Source of the DNA: an uncultured Acetatifactor sp.
GTDB lineage: Bacteria; Bacillota; Clostridia; Lachnospirales; Lachnospiraceae
Direction: 5' to 3'
Length of the DNA stretch: 64,000 nucleotides
NCBI GenBank assembly: GCA_947624245.1
Contig: CANQJL010000010.1
Location: 1-64,000, forward strand
Shown: positions 1 through 8,627 of the stretch, in pieces
Numbering within the stretch: the stretch's first letter is position 1
How the letters are laid out: each line of letters begins with the position of its first letter
Made by a program: the position numbers and the translations under genes
Notes under the pieces: generated by a model
The model's input: only the letters and a program-made list of their open reading frames with translations
Database searches by the model: none
What the model was told of the DNA's origin: nothing

Positions 1-16
1 GACTAAAATATAACAC

Positions 17-38
17 AAAGGCAGCATCTCTGCTTTTT
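17..38 (+). terminator. Probable terminator of the gene left of the window
   Basis: An 8-bp stem (arms 17-24 and 30-37, one G-U pair) with a 5-nt loop runs directly into five T residues. It probably ends transcription entering from outside the window and insulates the aspS promoter. The stem is short, so confidence is moderate. Confidence 0.45.
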
Positions 39-104
39 AAATATTCAGTTGTAACACATGTATTGTAATCCTACAATTTTCTGCAGATAAAATGAAATTC
101 TATC

Positions 105-133
105 TTGCAAAGTGTGAAAAAGTGTGGTAGGAT
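105..133 (+). promoter_or_regulatory. Promoter of the aspS-gatCAB operon
   Basis: TTGCAA at 105-110 and TAGGAT at 128-133 are separated by exactly 17 nt. This predicts a transcript start near 140, just before the T-box leader. No other good sigma-A pair is seen closer to aspS. Confidence 0.6.
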
Positions 134-139
134 AACTCA

Positions 140-458
140 CAAATCAGAAAATGCAATGAAGGAGACTCTTGCCGGGGAAAGCGACAGGAAGACGGCGTCA
201 CCGACTGAAAGCGCTGTCAGTGAGAACCGACGAAGGGAACACTCCGGAGCAGACTGCCCGAATGTGGGTTTTGCGGGGAATGCAGCGCTTGCGCAGCAGA
301 GCGCATACTAGGACAGTACGTGTACACGCGTTAAGTGTAAGAGGGGAACGGCCGAGGATGCCTTTGATGGAAGGAACGGTTGTTCAAAGCGGGTGGTACC
401 GCGGATAATGCAAATTATTCGTCCCGGGATACAGGCAACTGTGTTCCGGGATTTTTTT
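140..458 (+). promoter_or_regulatory. T-box leader, Asn-type specifier (AAC overlapping GAA)
   Basis: The conserved T-box core GGGTGGTACCGCGG is at 391-404, followed by an intrinsic terminator (arms about 422-430 and 443-451, T-run 452-458). Stem I lies at about 150-260. Its specifier region reads GGGAAC followed by ACTCC, so AAC (238-240) occupies the usual specifier place just before A241. GAA (237-239) overlaps it with a shift of one base. An Asn specifier suits an operon that makes Asn-tRNA by way of Asp-tRNA(Asn) and GatCAB. Uncharged tRNA should pair with the specifier and with the antiterminator bulge, preventing termination. A T-box with overlapping Asn and Glu codons is known for the transamidation operon of Clostridium acetobutylicum. 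The placement of the specifier loop was done by eye. Confidence 0.9.
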
Positions 459-571
459 GATGCAGGAGGGTCCCGGAACGCCGGCGGCAGCAGCTGCAGA
501 ATCGATTCGCTGTCAGAAGACCGCCGCTGTGGTCGTATGCCGCTTTCTGCGGCGGAATGGGAGGTATAAAA

Positions 572-2323
572 ATGAACATCAAGAACTGTTACAGAGATCT
601 GACGATCAAAGACATCGGAGAGCAGCACATCGGAGAGACACTGCGTGTGGCCGGCTGGGTGGAGAATATCCGAGACCACGGAGGCGTTTCCTTTGTGGAT
701 CTGCGCGATATGTACGGCGTGCTGCAGGTAGTGCTGCGCAATACGGATCTGCTGAAGGGTCTGACCAGAGAGACCTGTGTCAGTATTTACGGAGTCGTTG
801 AAAAGCGCGACGAGGATACTTACAATCCGCGTCTTCTCACCGGCACTATAGAACTGGAGGCAAAGGAGATCACCGTGCTGGGCAAGGTCTACCGGCAGCT
901 TCCCTTTGAGGTGATGACCTCAAAGGAGACCAGAGAAGAAGTGCGTCTCATATATCGTTATCTGGACCTGAGGAACTCCAAGGTGAAGGACAATATTCTC
1001 TTTCGCTCTCAGGTCATCGCCTTCCTGCGTCAGAAGATGACGGAGATGGGCTTTGTGGAGATTCAGACCCCTATTCTCTGTGCTTCCTCTCCGGAGGGCG
1101 CAAGAGATTATATTGTGCCTTCCAGACGTTTTAAGGGAAAGTTCTACGCGCTGCCGCAGGCGCCTCAGCAGTATAAGCAGCTGTTGATGGCGTCCGGCTT
1201 TGACAGATATTTTCAGATCGCGCCCTGCTTCAGGGACGAGGATGCCAGAGCGGACCGTTCCCCCGGCGAATTTTATCAGCTGGATTTTGAGATGAGCTTC
1301 GCCACGCAGGAGGATGTGTTCAGGGTGGGAGAAAAAGTTCTTTCCGCTGCCTTTGAGAAGTTCGCGCCCGAGGGCGCTGCCGTGACGAAGGCGCCTTATC
1401 CCATCATCAGTTATAAGCAGGCCATGCTGGAATTCGGCACCGACAAGCCGGATCTGAGAAATCCTCTGCGGATCATGGACCTGACCGAATTTTTCCAGAA
1501 ATGCACCTTTAAGCCTTTTCTCGGGCGCACCGTGCGCGCCATCAAGGTCCACGCGGACATGAGCAAGGGCTTTCATGAGAAGCTGCTGCAGTTTGCCGTT
1601 TCCATGGGCATGGGCGGTCTGGGTTACCTGGAGGTCGCGGAGGACCTTTCCTACAAAGGGCCCATTGATAAATTTATCCCGGAGGAGCTAAAGAGCGTCC
1701 TTCGGGAGGAAGCGGACCTGCAGATTGGAGACACCATCTTCTTTATTGCCGACAAAGAGGAAAGAGCCAATTTCTATGCGGGCAGACTGCGGACGGAGCT
1801 GGGAGAGAAACTGGATCTGATCGAAAAGAATGCCTTCCGGTTCTGTTACGTCAATGATTTTCCCATGTACGAGCTGGATCCGGACACGAAGAAACCGGCC
1901 TTTACCCACAACCCCTTCTCTATGCCCCAGGGCGGGCTGGAGGCGCTGAACACAAAGGACCCGCTGGATATTCTGGCCTATCAGTACGACATCGTGTGCA
2001 ACGGCGTGGAGCTGTCCTCCGGTGCGGTGCGGAACCACGATATGAATATTATGGTCAGGGCTTTTGAGATAGCCGGCTATGATCAGGAGACCCTGAAGTC
2101 GAAATTCGGCGCGCTCTATCAGGCGTTCCAGTTCGGCGCGCCCCCTCACGCAGGCATGGCGCCCGGCGTGGACAGAATGCTCATGCTGCTTCGGGGCGAG
2201 GAGAATATCAGGGAAGTCATTGCGTTCCCCATGAGCGGTTCCGGACAGGATCTCATGTGCAACGCGCCCGGAGAAGTGACGGAACAGCAGCTTCGTGAGG
2301 TTCATATCAAAGTGCGGGAGTAA
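572..2323 (+). CDS. aspS: Aspartyl-tRNA synthetase, probably non-discriminating
   Basis: Class II aminoacyl-tRNA synthetase that charges tRNA-Asp with aspartate and, if non-discriminating, also tRNA-Asn. The 583-residue length fits the bacterial type with a GAD insertion. The N-terminal OB-fold anticodon domain contains GWVENIRDHGG. Class II motif 2 is visible as FRDEDARADRSPGEFYQLDF and motif 3 as GMAPGVDRMLMLLRG near the C-terminus. The ATG at 572 was chosen because GGGAGG lies just upstream; the in-frame ATG at 557 overlaps that Shine-Dalgarno site. His36 in RDHGG resembles the anticodon-domain histidine reported for non-discriminating enzymes such as that of Pseudomonas aeruginosa. Together with gatCAB immediately downstream and the AAC T-box, this suggests that the enzyme makes Asp-tRNA(Asn) for amidation. 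That specificity is inferred. Confidence 0.96.
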   Translation: MNIKNCYRDLTIKDIGEQHIGETLRVAGWVENIRDHGGVSFVDLRDMYGVLQVVLRNTDLLKGLTRETCVSIYGVVEKRDEDTYNPRLLTGTIELEAKEITVLGKVYRQLPFEVMTSKETREEVRLIYRYLDLRNSKVKDNILFRSQVIAFLRQKMTEMGFVEIQTPILCASSPEGARDYIVPSRRFKGKFYALPQAPQQYKQLLMASGFDRYFQIAPCFRDEDARADRSPGEFYQLDFEMSFATQEDVFRVGEKVLSAAFEKFAPEGAAVTKAPYPIISYKQAMLEFGTDKPDLRNPLRIMDLTEFFQKCTFKPFLGRTVRAIKVHADMSKGFHEKLLQFAVSMGMGGLGYLEVAEDLSYKGPIDKFIPEELKSVLREEADLQIGDTIFFIADKEERANFYAGRLRTELGEKLDLIEKNAFRFCYVNDFPMYELDPDTKKPAFTHNPFSMPQGGLEALNTKDPLDILAYQYDIVCNGVELSSGAVRNHDMNIMVRAFEIAGYDQETLKSKFGALYQAFQFGAPPHAGMAPGVDRMLMLLRGEENIREVIAFPMSGSGQDLMCNAPGEVTEQQLREVHIKVRE

Positions 2324-2390
2324 TGTACGGATCGCAGGAGCACAGCAAAACCGCATACGCGGCCGCAATGTGAGAGAAAGGAACTGAAAA

Positions 2391-2684
2391 ATGGCAAATA
2401 TCATTACAGACGAGACCATTGAATATGTAGGCATTCTTGCCAAGCTGGAGCTCTCCGACGAGGAGCGGGAGCAGGCCAAGAAGGACATGGGCAGAATGCT
2501 GGACTATATCGACAAGCTCAACGAATTGGACACTTCGGGTGTGGAGCCTATGTCCCATGTATTTCCGGTAAAAAATGTATTCCGAGAGGACGAGGTGACG
2601 AACGGCGACGGAAGCGCATTGACGCTGAAAAATGCGCCGGAGCAGAAGGACGGCATGTTCTTGGTGCCCAAAACTTTTGATTGA
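2391..2684 (+). CDS. gatC: Asp-tRNA(Asn)/Glu-tRNA(Gln) amidotransferase subunit C
   Basis: Small 97-residue subunit of the GatCAB amidotransferase. It wraps around GatA and GatB and stabilises the complex. The sequence shows the family pattern: an N-terminal helix ([19 protein letters not shown]), a second helix ending [18 protein letters not shown], and a C-terminal tail FREDEV. It starts 68 nt after aspS behind GAGAGAAAGGAA and ends 26 nt before gatA, so it is part of the same operon under the T-box. Nothing looks degraded. Confidence 0.95.
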   Translation: MANIITDETIEYVGILAKLELSDEEREQAKKDMGRMLDYIDKLNELDTSGVEPMSHVFPVKNVFREDEVTNGDGSALTLKNAPEQKDGMFLVPKTFD

Positions 2685-2709
2685 GCAGAGTCTTAGAAAA
2701 GAGGTAGCG

Positions 2710-4164
2710 ATGGAACTTTTATCCCTTTCGGCCGTGGAGCTTGCCACAGCCATCAAAGAAGGTAAGACCACAGCGGTGGAGGCCATGCAGGCCGTGCTGG
2801 ACAAGATCCGGCAATCGGAAGAGCTGTACAACTGTTATGTGACGGTAGACGGTGAAAATGCGCTCCGCAGGGCACAGGCAGTGCAGAGGAGAATAGAGTC
2901 AGGGGAACTGACGGGCCCCCTTGCGGGCGTTCCCATGGCGGTCAAGGACAATCTGTGCACGGAGGGACTTCTGACCACCTGTGCATCCAAAATACTGAGT
3001 AATTTTGTGCCCACCTTTTCCGCGGAGGCGGTGTTGAATCTGGAAAAAGCAGGCGCTGTGCTCATCGGCAAGACAAACATGGACGAGTTCGCCATGGGCT
3101 CCACCACGGAGACGTCCGCTTACGGCGCCACAAAGAATCCCAGAAATCCGGAGCATGTGCCCGGCGGTTCCTCCGGCGGTTCGGCGGCGGCAGTGGCGGC
3201 GGAGGAATGCTTCTTTGCGCTGGGTTCGGACACGGGGGGCTCCATTCGACAGCCCGCTTCCTTCTGCGGTGTGGTGGGAATGAAACCGACCTACGGCACC
3301 GTGTCCAGATACGGGCTGGTGGCTTACGGCTCCTCTCTGGATCAGATTGGTCCTTTGTGCAAGACGGTGGAGGACTGCGCCGTGATCCTAGAGACGATCG
3401 CCTCCCATGACGAAAAGGACTCTACCTCCGTGGAGCGGCAGGACACGGACTTTACCTCGGCCTTGGTAAAAGAGGTAAAGGGGCTGCGCATCGGCATACC
3501 TAGGGATTATTTCGGAGAGGGACTTGACCCCGAGGTGAAAACGGCGGTATTGCAGGCGGCAGAGCTGCTGAAAGCGAACGGGGCGCTTGTGGAAGAATTT
3601 GACTTGAGTCTGGTGGACTACGCCATTCCCGCTTACTATACCATTGCCGCGGCGGAGGCAAGCTCCAATCTGGAACGGTTCGACGGCATAAAATACGGAT
3701 ACCGTGCGGAGGCGGAGGGACTTCATCAGATGTATAAAAAGACCCGTTCCCAGGGCTTTGGTCCGGAGGTAAAGCGCAGGATCATGCTGGGAAGCTTTGT
3801 GCTCAGCTCCGGCTATTACGATGCATATTATCTGAAGGCGCTGAGGGTCAAGGCGATGATCAAGAAGGCCTTTGACGATGCATTCGCAAAGTACGACTGT
3901 ATATTAGGGCCGGCTGCGCCCACCACGGCGCCGAAGCTCGGAGAGAGTCTGGCCGATCCCATCAAGATGTATCTGGGCGATATCTATACGATCTCCGTCA
4001 ATCTGGCGGGACTTCCCGGCATCTGCGTTCCCTGCGGGACGGACGGCAGAGGGCTGCCCATAGGTCTGCAGCTGATCGGAGACTGCTTCCGGGAAAAGCA
4101 GCTGCTGCAGGCAGCCTACACTTATGAACAGCTCAGAAAGGAAGGAGGGAAGGCAGATGTCTAA
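2710..4164 (+). CDS. gatA: Asp-tRNA(Asn)/Glu-tRNA(Gln) amidotransferase subunit A
   Basis: Amidase-signature subunit that hydrolyses glutamine and supplies ammonia through a channel to GatB. The 484-residue length is typical. The Ser-cis-Ser-Lys triad is recognisable: Lys79 in MAVKDN, Ser154 in GGSSGGS and the nucleophile Ser178 in GSDTGGSIRQP. The ATG at 2710 was chosen because GAAAAGAGGTAG precedes it and the N-terminus MELLSLSAVELA is typical. A longer reading from 2632 would overlap gatC and carry an atypical basic leader. Its last 8 nt overlap gatB, indicating translational coupling in the aspS-gatCAB operon. Confidence 0.97.
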   Translation: MELLSLSAVELATAIKEGKTTAVEAMQAVLDKIRQSEELYNCYVTVDGENALRRAQAVQRRIESGELTGPLAGVPMAVKDNLCTEGLLTTCASKILSNFVPTFSAEAVLNLEKAGAVLIGKTNMDEFAMGSTTETSAYGATKNPRNPEHVPGGSSGGSAAAVAAEECFFALGSDTGGSIRQPASFCGVVGMKPTYGTVSRYGLVAYGSSLDQIGPLCKTVEDCAVILETIASHDEKDSTSVERQDTDFTSALVKEVKGLRIGIPRDYFGEGLDPEVKTAVLQAAELLKANGALVEEFDLSLVDYAIPAYYTIAAAEASSNLERFDGIKYGYRAEAEGLHQMYKKTRSQGFGPEVKRRIMLGSFVLSSGYYDAYYLKALRVKAMIKKAFDDAFAKYDCILGPAAPTTAPKLGESLADPIKMYLGDIYTISVNLAGLPGICVPCGTDGRGLPIGLQLIGDCFREKQLLQAAYTYEQLRKEGGKADV

Positions 4165-5587
4165 GGAATATGAAACGGTCATCGGTCTGGAGGTGCATGT
4201 GGAGTTGGCTACTAAGACAAAGATCTTCTGCGGATGTTCCACGGCCTTCGGCGCAAGCCCCAATTCCCATACCTGTCCCGTGTGTACCGGTATGCCCGGC
4301 TCCCTTCCCGTGCTGAACAAAAAGGTGCTGGAATACGCGGTGGCTGTGGGGCTGGCGCTCAACTGTCAGATCACCCGCGAATGCAAGTTTGACAGAAAGA
4401 ATTATTTTTATCCGGACAATCCGCAGAACTATCAGATATCCCAGCTTTATCTGCCGATCTGCAGGGACGGCTGGGTGGAGATCGACACCCCGCAGGGGGC
4501 GAAAAAGGTCGGCATTCATGAGATCCACATGGAGGAGGATGCCGGCAAGCTGATCCACGACGAGTGGGAGGACGCCACGCTGGTAGACTACAACCGTTCC
4601 GGCGTGCCCCTGATCGAGATTGTGTCCGAGCCGGACATGAGAAATGCGGACGAGGTCATCGCCTATCTCGAGAAACTGCGGCTGGTCATTCAATATCTGG
4701 GCGCAAGCGACTGTAAGCTTCAGGAGGGCTCCATGCGTGCGGACGTGAACCTCTCCGTGCGGGAGAAGGGCGCAAAGGAGTTCGGGACCCGCACGGAGAT
4801 GAAGAATCTGAATTCTTTCCGCGCCATTGCCCGCGCCGTCGAGGGGGAGAAGAACCGTCAGATCGATCTGCTGGAATCGGGCGAGAAGGTGATTCAGGAG
4901 ACGAGAAGATGGGATGAGAATAAAGAGACCTCTTATGCCATGCGCTCCAAGGAGGACGCTCAGGATTACCGCTATTTTCCGGATCCCGATCTGACTCCCG
5001 TCAGCATCAGCGACGAATTTTTGGAGGAGATCAGAAGGCGGCAGCCGGAATTTCGCACAGAGAAGATGAAGCGGTATCGGGAAGAATTTGACCTTCCCGA
5101 CTACGATATTGAGATCATCACGTCCTCCAAACACATGGCAGATATCTTTGAGGCTACCGTGGCTTTGGGAGCGCAGCCCAAAAAAGTATCTAACTGGCTC
5201 ATGGTGGAAACGCTGCGGCTGTTGAAGGAGCAGGAGGAGGATCCCGAGGACATTCGCTTCAGTCCGGAGAATCTTGCAAAGCTGATTCGTCTCTCGGAGG
5301 AGAAGGCGATCAATTCCACGGTGGCGAAAGAGGTCTTTGAGGTCATGTTTCGGGAGAATGTGGATCCGGAGCAATATGTGGAGGAGAAGGGGCTTAAAAT
5401 GGTCAGCGATGAGGGCGCTCTGCGAAAGACCGTGGAGGAGGTCATCGCCGCAAATCCCCAGTCGGTCCAGGATTACCGAAACGGCAAGGAGAAGGCGCTG
5501 GGCTTCTTGGTAGGCCAGACCATGAAGGCCATGAAGGGCAAAGCGGACCCCGCAAGTGTGAACAGGCTTTTGAAGGAACTGTTGTAA
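4157..5587 (+). CDS. gatB: Asp-tRNA(Asn)/Glu-tRNA(Gln) amidotransferase subunit B
   Basis: Kinase-like subunit that activates the misacylated tRNA (Asp-tRNA-Asn and/or Glu-tRNA-Gln) with ATP and accepts ammonia from GatA. The 476-residue length matches the family. The N-terminal catalytic cradle contains VIGLEVHVEL, a zinc-type cysteine cluster (FCGCS and HTCPVCTGMPG) and FYPDNPQNYQISQ. The C-terminal YqeY-like tail ends GQTMKAMKGKADP. The start at 4157 has GGAGGGA upstream and overlaps the gatA stop; an upstream ATG at 4124 lies deep inside gatA. The gene ends just before a strong bidirectional terminator, so it is the last gene of the operon. Confidence 0.97.
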   Translation: MSKEYETVIGLEVHVELATKTKIFCGCSTAFGASPNSHTCPVCTGMPGSLPVLNKKVLEYAVAVGLALNCQITRECKFDRKNYFYPDNPQNYQISQLYLPICRDGWVEIDTPQGAKKVGIHEIHMEEDAGKLIHDEWEDATLVDYNRSGVPLIEIVSEPDMRNADEVIAYLEKLRLVIQYLGASDCKLQEGSMRADVNLSVREKGAKEFGTRTEMKNLNSFRAIARAVEGEKNRQIDLLESGEKVIQETRRWDENKETSYAMRSKEDAQDYRYFPDPDLTPVSISDEFLEEIRRRQPEFRTEKMKRYREEFDLPDYDIEIITSSKHMADIFEATVALGAQPKKVSNWLMVETLRLLKEQEEDPEDIRFSPENLAKLIRLSEEKAINSTVAKEVFEVMFRENVDPEQYVEEKGLKMVSDEGALRKTVEEVIAANPQSVQDYRNGKEKALGFLVGQTMKAMKGKADPASVNRLLKELL

Positions 5588-5593
5588 AGAGAA

Positions 5594-5625
5594 AAAGACG
5601 GCGCGTTTTTCTTGAGCGCCGTCTT
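5594..5625. terminator. Bidirectional terminator between gatB and the opposing gene
   Basis: A perfect 11-bp stem (arms 5594-5604 and 5615-5625) begins with AAA and ends with TTT, so it works on both strands. It ends the gatB operon and, on the other strand, the gene whose stop codon is at 5628. Confidence 0.9.
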
Positions 5626-5627
5626 TG

Positions 5628-6392
5628 TTATTGCATGTGTTGCTGCATGACAAAATCAATGAATTTGGAGGCGGCTTCCGGATGTCCGGTATTGGAAAGC
5701 ACCGCCAGCACAAGGTCGTCACTCAGGAAAGCGTAATTTTTCGTGAGCGCTTCATTGTCCGGAATCCGGATGCCTACAGGGATAGGCTGCTCCATTTCCT
5801 CCGGTTTCGTGGGATCGGGGTAGGCGGGAAGGGTATCTGTCTGGTCTGCGTTCGTCATCGATTCCTGAAGCTCCTGCACTACCTTTTGGTCTACATAGTA
5901 GAAGTAGGGCTCATACAGCTTGATCTGCTCCGGTGTCAGAAAATCCCGCAGATCATAGAAAAACTCCGCATTTGCATAGTGTTGAATGGAATTTGCATCG
6001 GTGAGCATAATGTCCAGATTTCCGGCGGCAATATAGACGATCAGCTGCTGCGAGGCGGCCTGAAGCATCTCGGGGTCTCCGGCGCTCTCGCTGATAATGA
6101 TGCCGGTGTCGAAATATACCTCATACTCGTCGGTATCGATTCCGGCGTAATCGGCAAAACTCTGCACATACGCCTCCGAATTTTCACCGGCGACAGAGTT
6201 CAGAAGACAGGCGTAAAATGCCGTGTCCTTCTCGGTGACAAAATGCCAGATGAGGGATGCCGCGGCGGCTGCAATGAGAACTGCCGCGATGACATGCCAT
6301 TTGTAATAATACATAAAGTAGGACAGCTTCTGCTTCGGCGTTCCGCTTTTGACGGCGTCCCGCTCCTTTTTGAATTCATCCATTACAGGCAT
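5628..6392 (-). CDS. Membrane-anchored extracytoplasmic protein of unknown function
   Basis: A 254-residue protein that I do not recognise by name. A cytoplasmic N-terminus of about 33 residues (with KKERDAVKSG) precedes one membrane segment at about residues 34-50 (HVIAAVLIAAAAASLIW). The remaining roughly 200 residues should lie outside the cell. Stretches such as LDIMLTDANSIQHYANAEFF and the C-terminal ASKFIDFVMQQ resemble the lobes of solute-binding proteins, so a tethered ligand-binding role is possible but unproven. The start at 6392 follows AAAGGTGG; ATG 6383 is an alternative. It stands alone, convergent with gatB and divergent from the small membrane protein at 6541. Confidence 0.75.
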   Translation of the reverse strand: MPVMDEFKKERDAVKSGTPKQKLSYFMYYYKWHVIAAVLIAAAAASLIWHFVTEKDTAFYACLLNSVAGENSEAYVQSFADYAGIDTDEYEVYFDTGIIISESAGDPEMLQAASQQLIVYIAAGNLDIMLTDANSIQHYANAEFFYDLRDFLTPEQIKLYEPYFYYVDQKVVQELQESMTNADQTDTLPAYPDPTKPEEMEQPIPVGIRIPDNEALTKNYAFLSDDLVLAVLSNTGHPEAASKFIDFVMQQHMQ

Positions 6393-6463
6393 GTTATTAC
6401 CACCTTTCGCATCGGCTTTTCCTATTCATGATACGTGTTTCTGAAAATATTGTCAAGGTTGCC

Positions 6464-6499
6464 TTGCAACTTGTCTCGAGTTGTTATATCATATGATAT
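6464..6499 (+). promoter_or_regulatory. Promoter with a 14-bp palindrome over the -10 box
   Basis: TTGCAA (6464-6469) and TATCAT (6487-6492) are 17 nt apart and drive the gene at 6541. The -10 box sits inside the perfect palindrome ATATCATATGATAT (6486-6499), which would suit a dimeric regulator. An AT-rich palindrome may also arise by chance. Confidence 0.5.
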
Positions 6500-6540
6500 G
6501 TAGGAAGCTTACATAAAAAAGCTTTGAACGGAGGGAGACT

Positions 6541-7035
6541 ATGAACGACGCATATGTAGAGTGCCTTGTGAAGCAGAAGACGTCTCTGATGGCTAAAATT
6601 TTCAAAGTATTTCTGATCGTGCTGGCGGTCCTCTTTTTTCTGGCGGTGCCTTTTATTTACATTTCTTTCTTTTTGATGCTCCTTGCGGCGGGCGGTGCAT
6701 ATCTGGTACACCTGTTCACCAATCTGGAATATGAATATCTGTATCTTGACAAAGAACTGACGGTGGACAAGGTGATGGCAAAGTCCCGCAGGAAAAGAGT
6801 GGGGGTATACAGACTTGACAGAATGGAGATCATGGCACCCATAAAGAGTCATCGTCTGGACAGTTACAGGAACCGCTCCGTGAAGGTCAAGGACTACAGT
6901 ATCGGCGAGGAGCTGGAGCCGGACCTCAGGTACGCCATGTTCTATGAGGGCGGCGAGAAGATTTTGCTAAGTCCGTCGCCGGAACTGATCAAGGTCATGA
7001 AAAATGTGGATCCGCGCAAGATTTTTTCCGATTAA
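6541..7035 (+). CDS. Small membrane protein, DUF6106-like
   Basis: A 164-residue protein with two closely spaced hydrophobic stretches at about residues 19-57, a short loop, and a soluble domain of about 100 residues. The soluble part contains YEYLYLDKELTVDKVMAKSRRKRVGVYRLDRMEIMAP and ends KNVDPRKIF; charge distribution suggests that it faces the cytoplasm. It resembles a small membrane family common in Lachnospiraceae (DUF6106, from memory). No enzyme motif is visible. The start follows GGAGGGAGACT. It is monocistronic: the guaB promoter begins 8 nt after its stop codon. Confidence 0.75.
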   Translation: MNDAYVECLVKQKTSLMAKIFKVFLIVLAVLFFLAVPFIYISFFLMLLAAGGAYLVHLFTNLEYEYLYLDKELTVDKVMAKSRRKRVGVYRLDRMEIMAPIKSHRLDSYRNRSVKVKDYSIGEELEPDLRYAMFYEGGEKILLSPSPELIKVMKNVDPRKIFSD

Positions 7036-7042
7036 ACGTTTG

Positions 7043-7071
7043 TTGACAGAGCGGTAAAACTCTGTTAAACT
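7043..7071 (+). promoter_or_regulatory. guaB promoter
   Basis: Consensus TTGACA (7043-7048) and TAAACT (7066-7071) are separated by 17 nt. Transcription should begin near 7078, about 80 nt before guaB. Confidence 0.75.
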
Positions 7072-7085
7072 CATCTGAAATATTC

Positions 7086-7115
7086 ATAACCCCGGCAGAC
7101 AGTCTCCGGGGTTAT
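7086..7115 (+). promoter_or_regulatory. 5' leader hairpin of guaB
   Basis: A perfect 10-bp stem (ATAACCCCGG 7086-7095 with CCGGGGTTAT 7106-7115) and 10-nt loop lie about 8 nt after the predicted transcript start. No T-run follows, so it is not a terminator. It may stabilise the mRNA 5' end or bind a regulator. Confidence 0.5.
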
Positions 7116-7145
7116 CAGATTCTTACACTGAAAACAAATACATAA

Positions 7146-8612
<1,467 letters not shown>

Positions 8613-8627
8613 GACGGAGGCATTGAT

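Noticed and set aside
105..408. Short open frames in the T-box leader
   Set aside because: They cross the specifier and antiterminator, have no suitable ribosome sites and no recognisable product; the DNA is a structured RNA leader.
4133..5722. Long antisense open frame opposite gatB (529 codons)
   Set aside because: It mirrors gatB exactly, has no ribosome site and reads as His/Leu/Arg-rich sequence typical of the complement of a GC-rich gene.
5625..6431. Plus-strand open frame opposite the membrane-anchored protein
   Set aside because: It begins inside the gatB terminator, whereas the minus-strand reading has a ribosome site, a membrane anchor and a normal composition.
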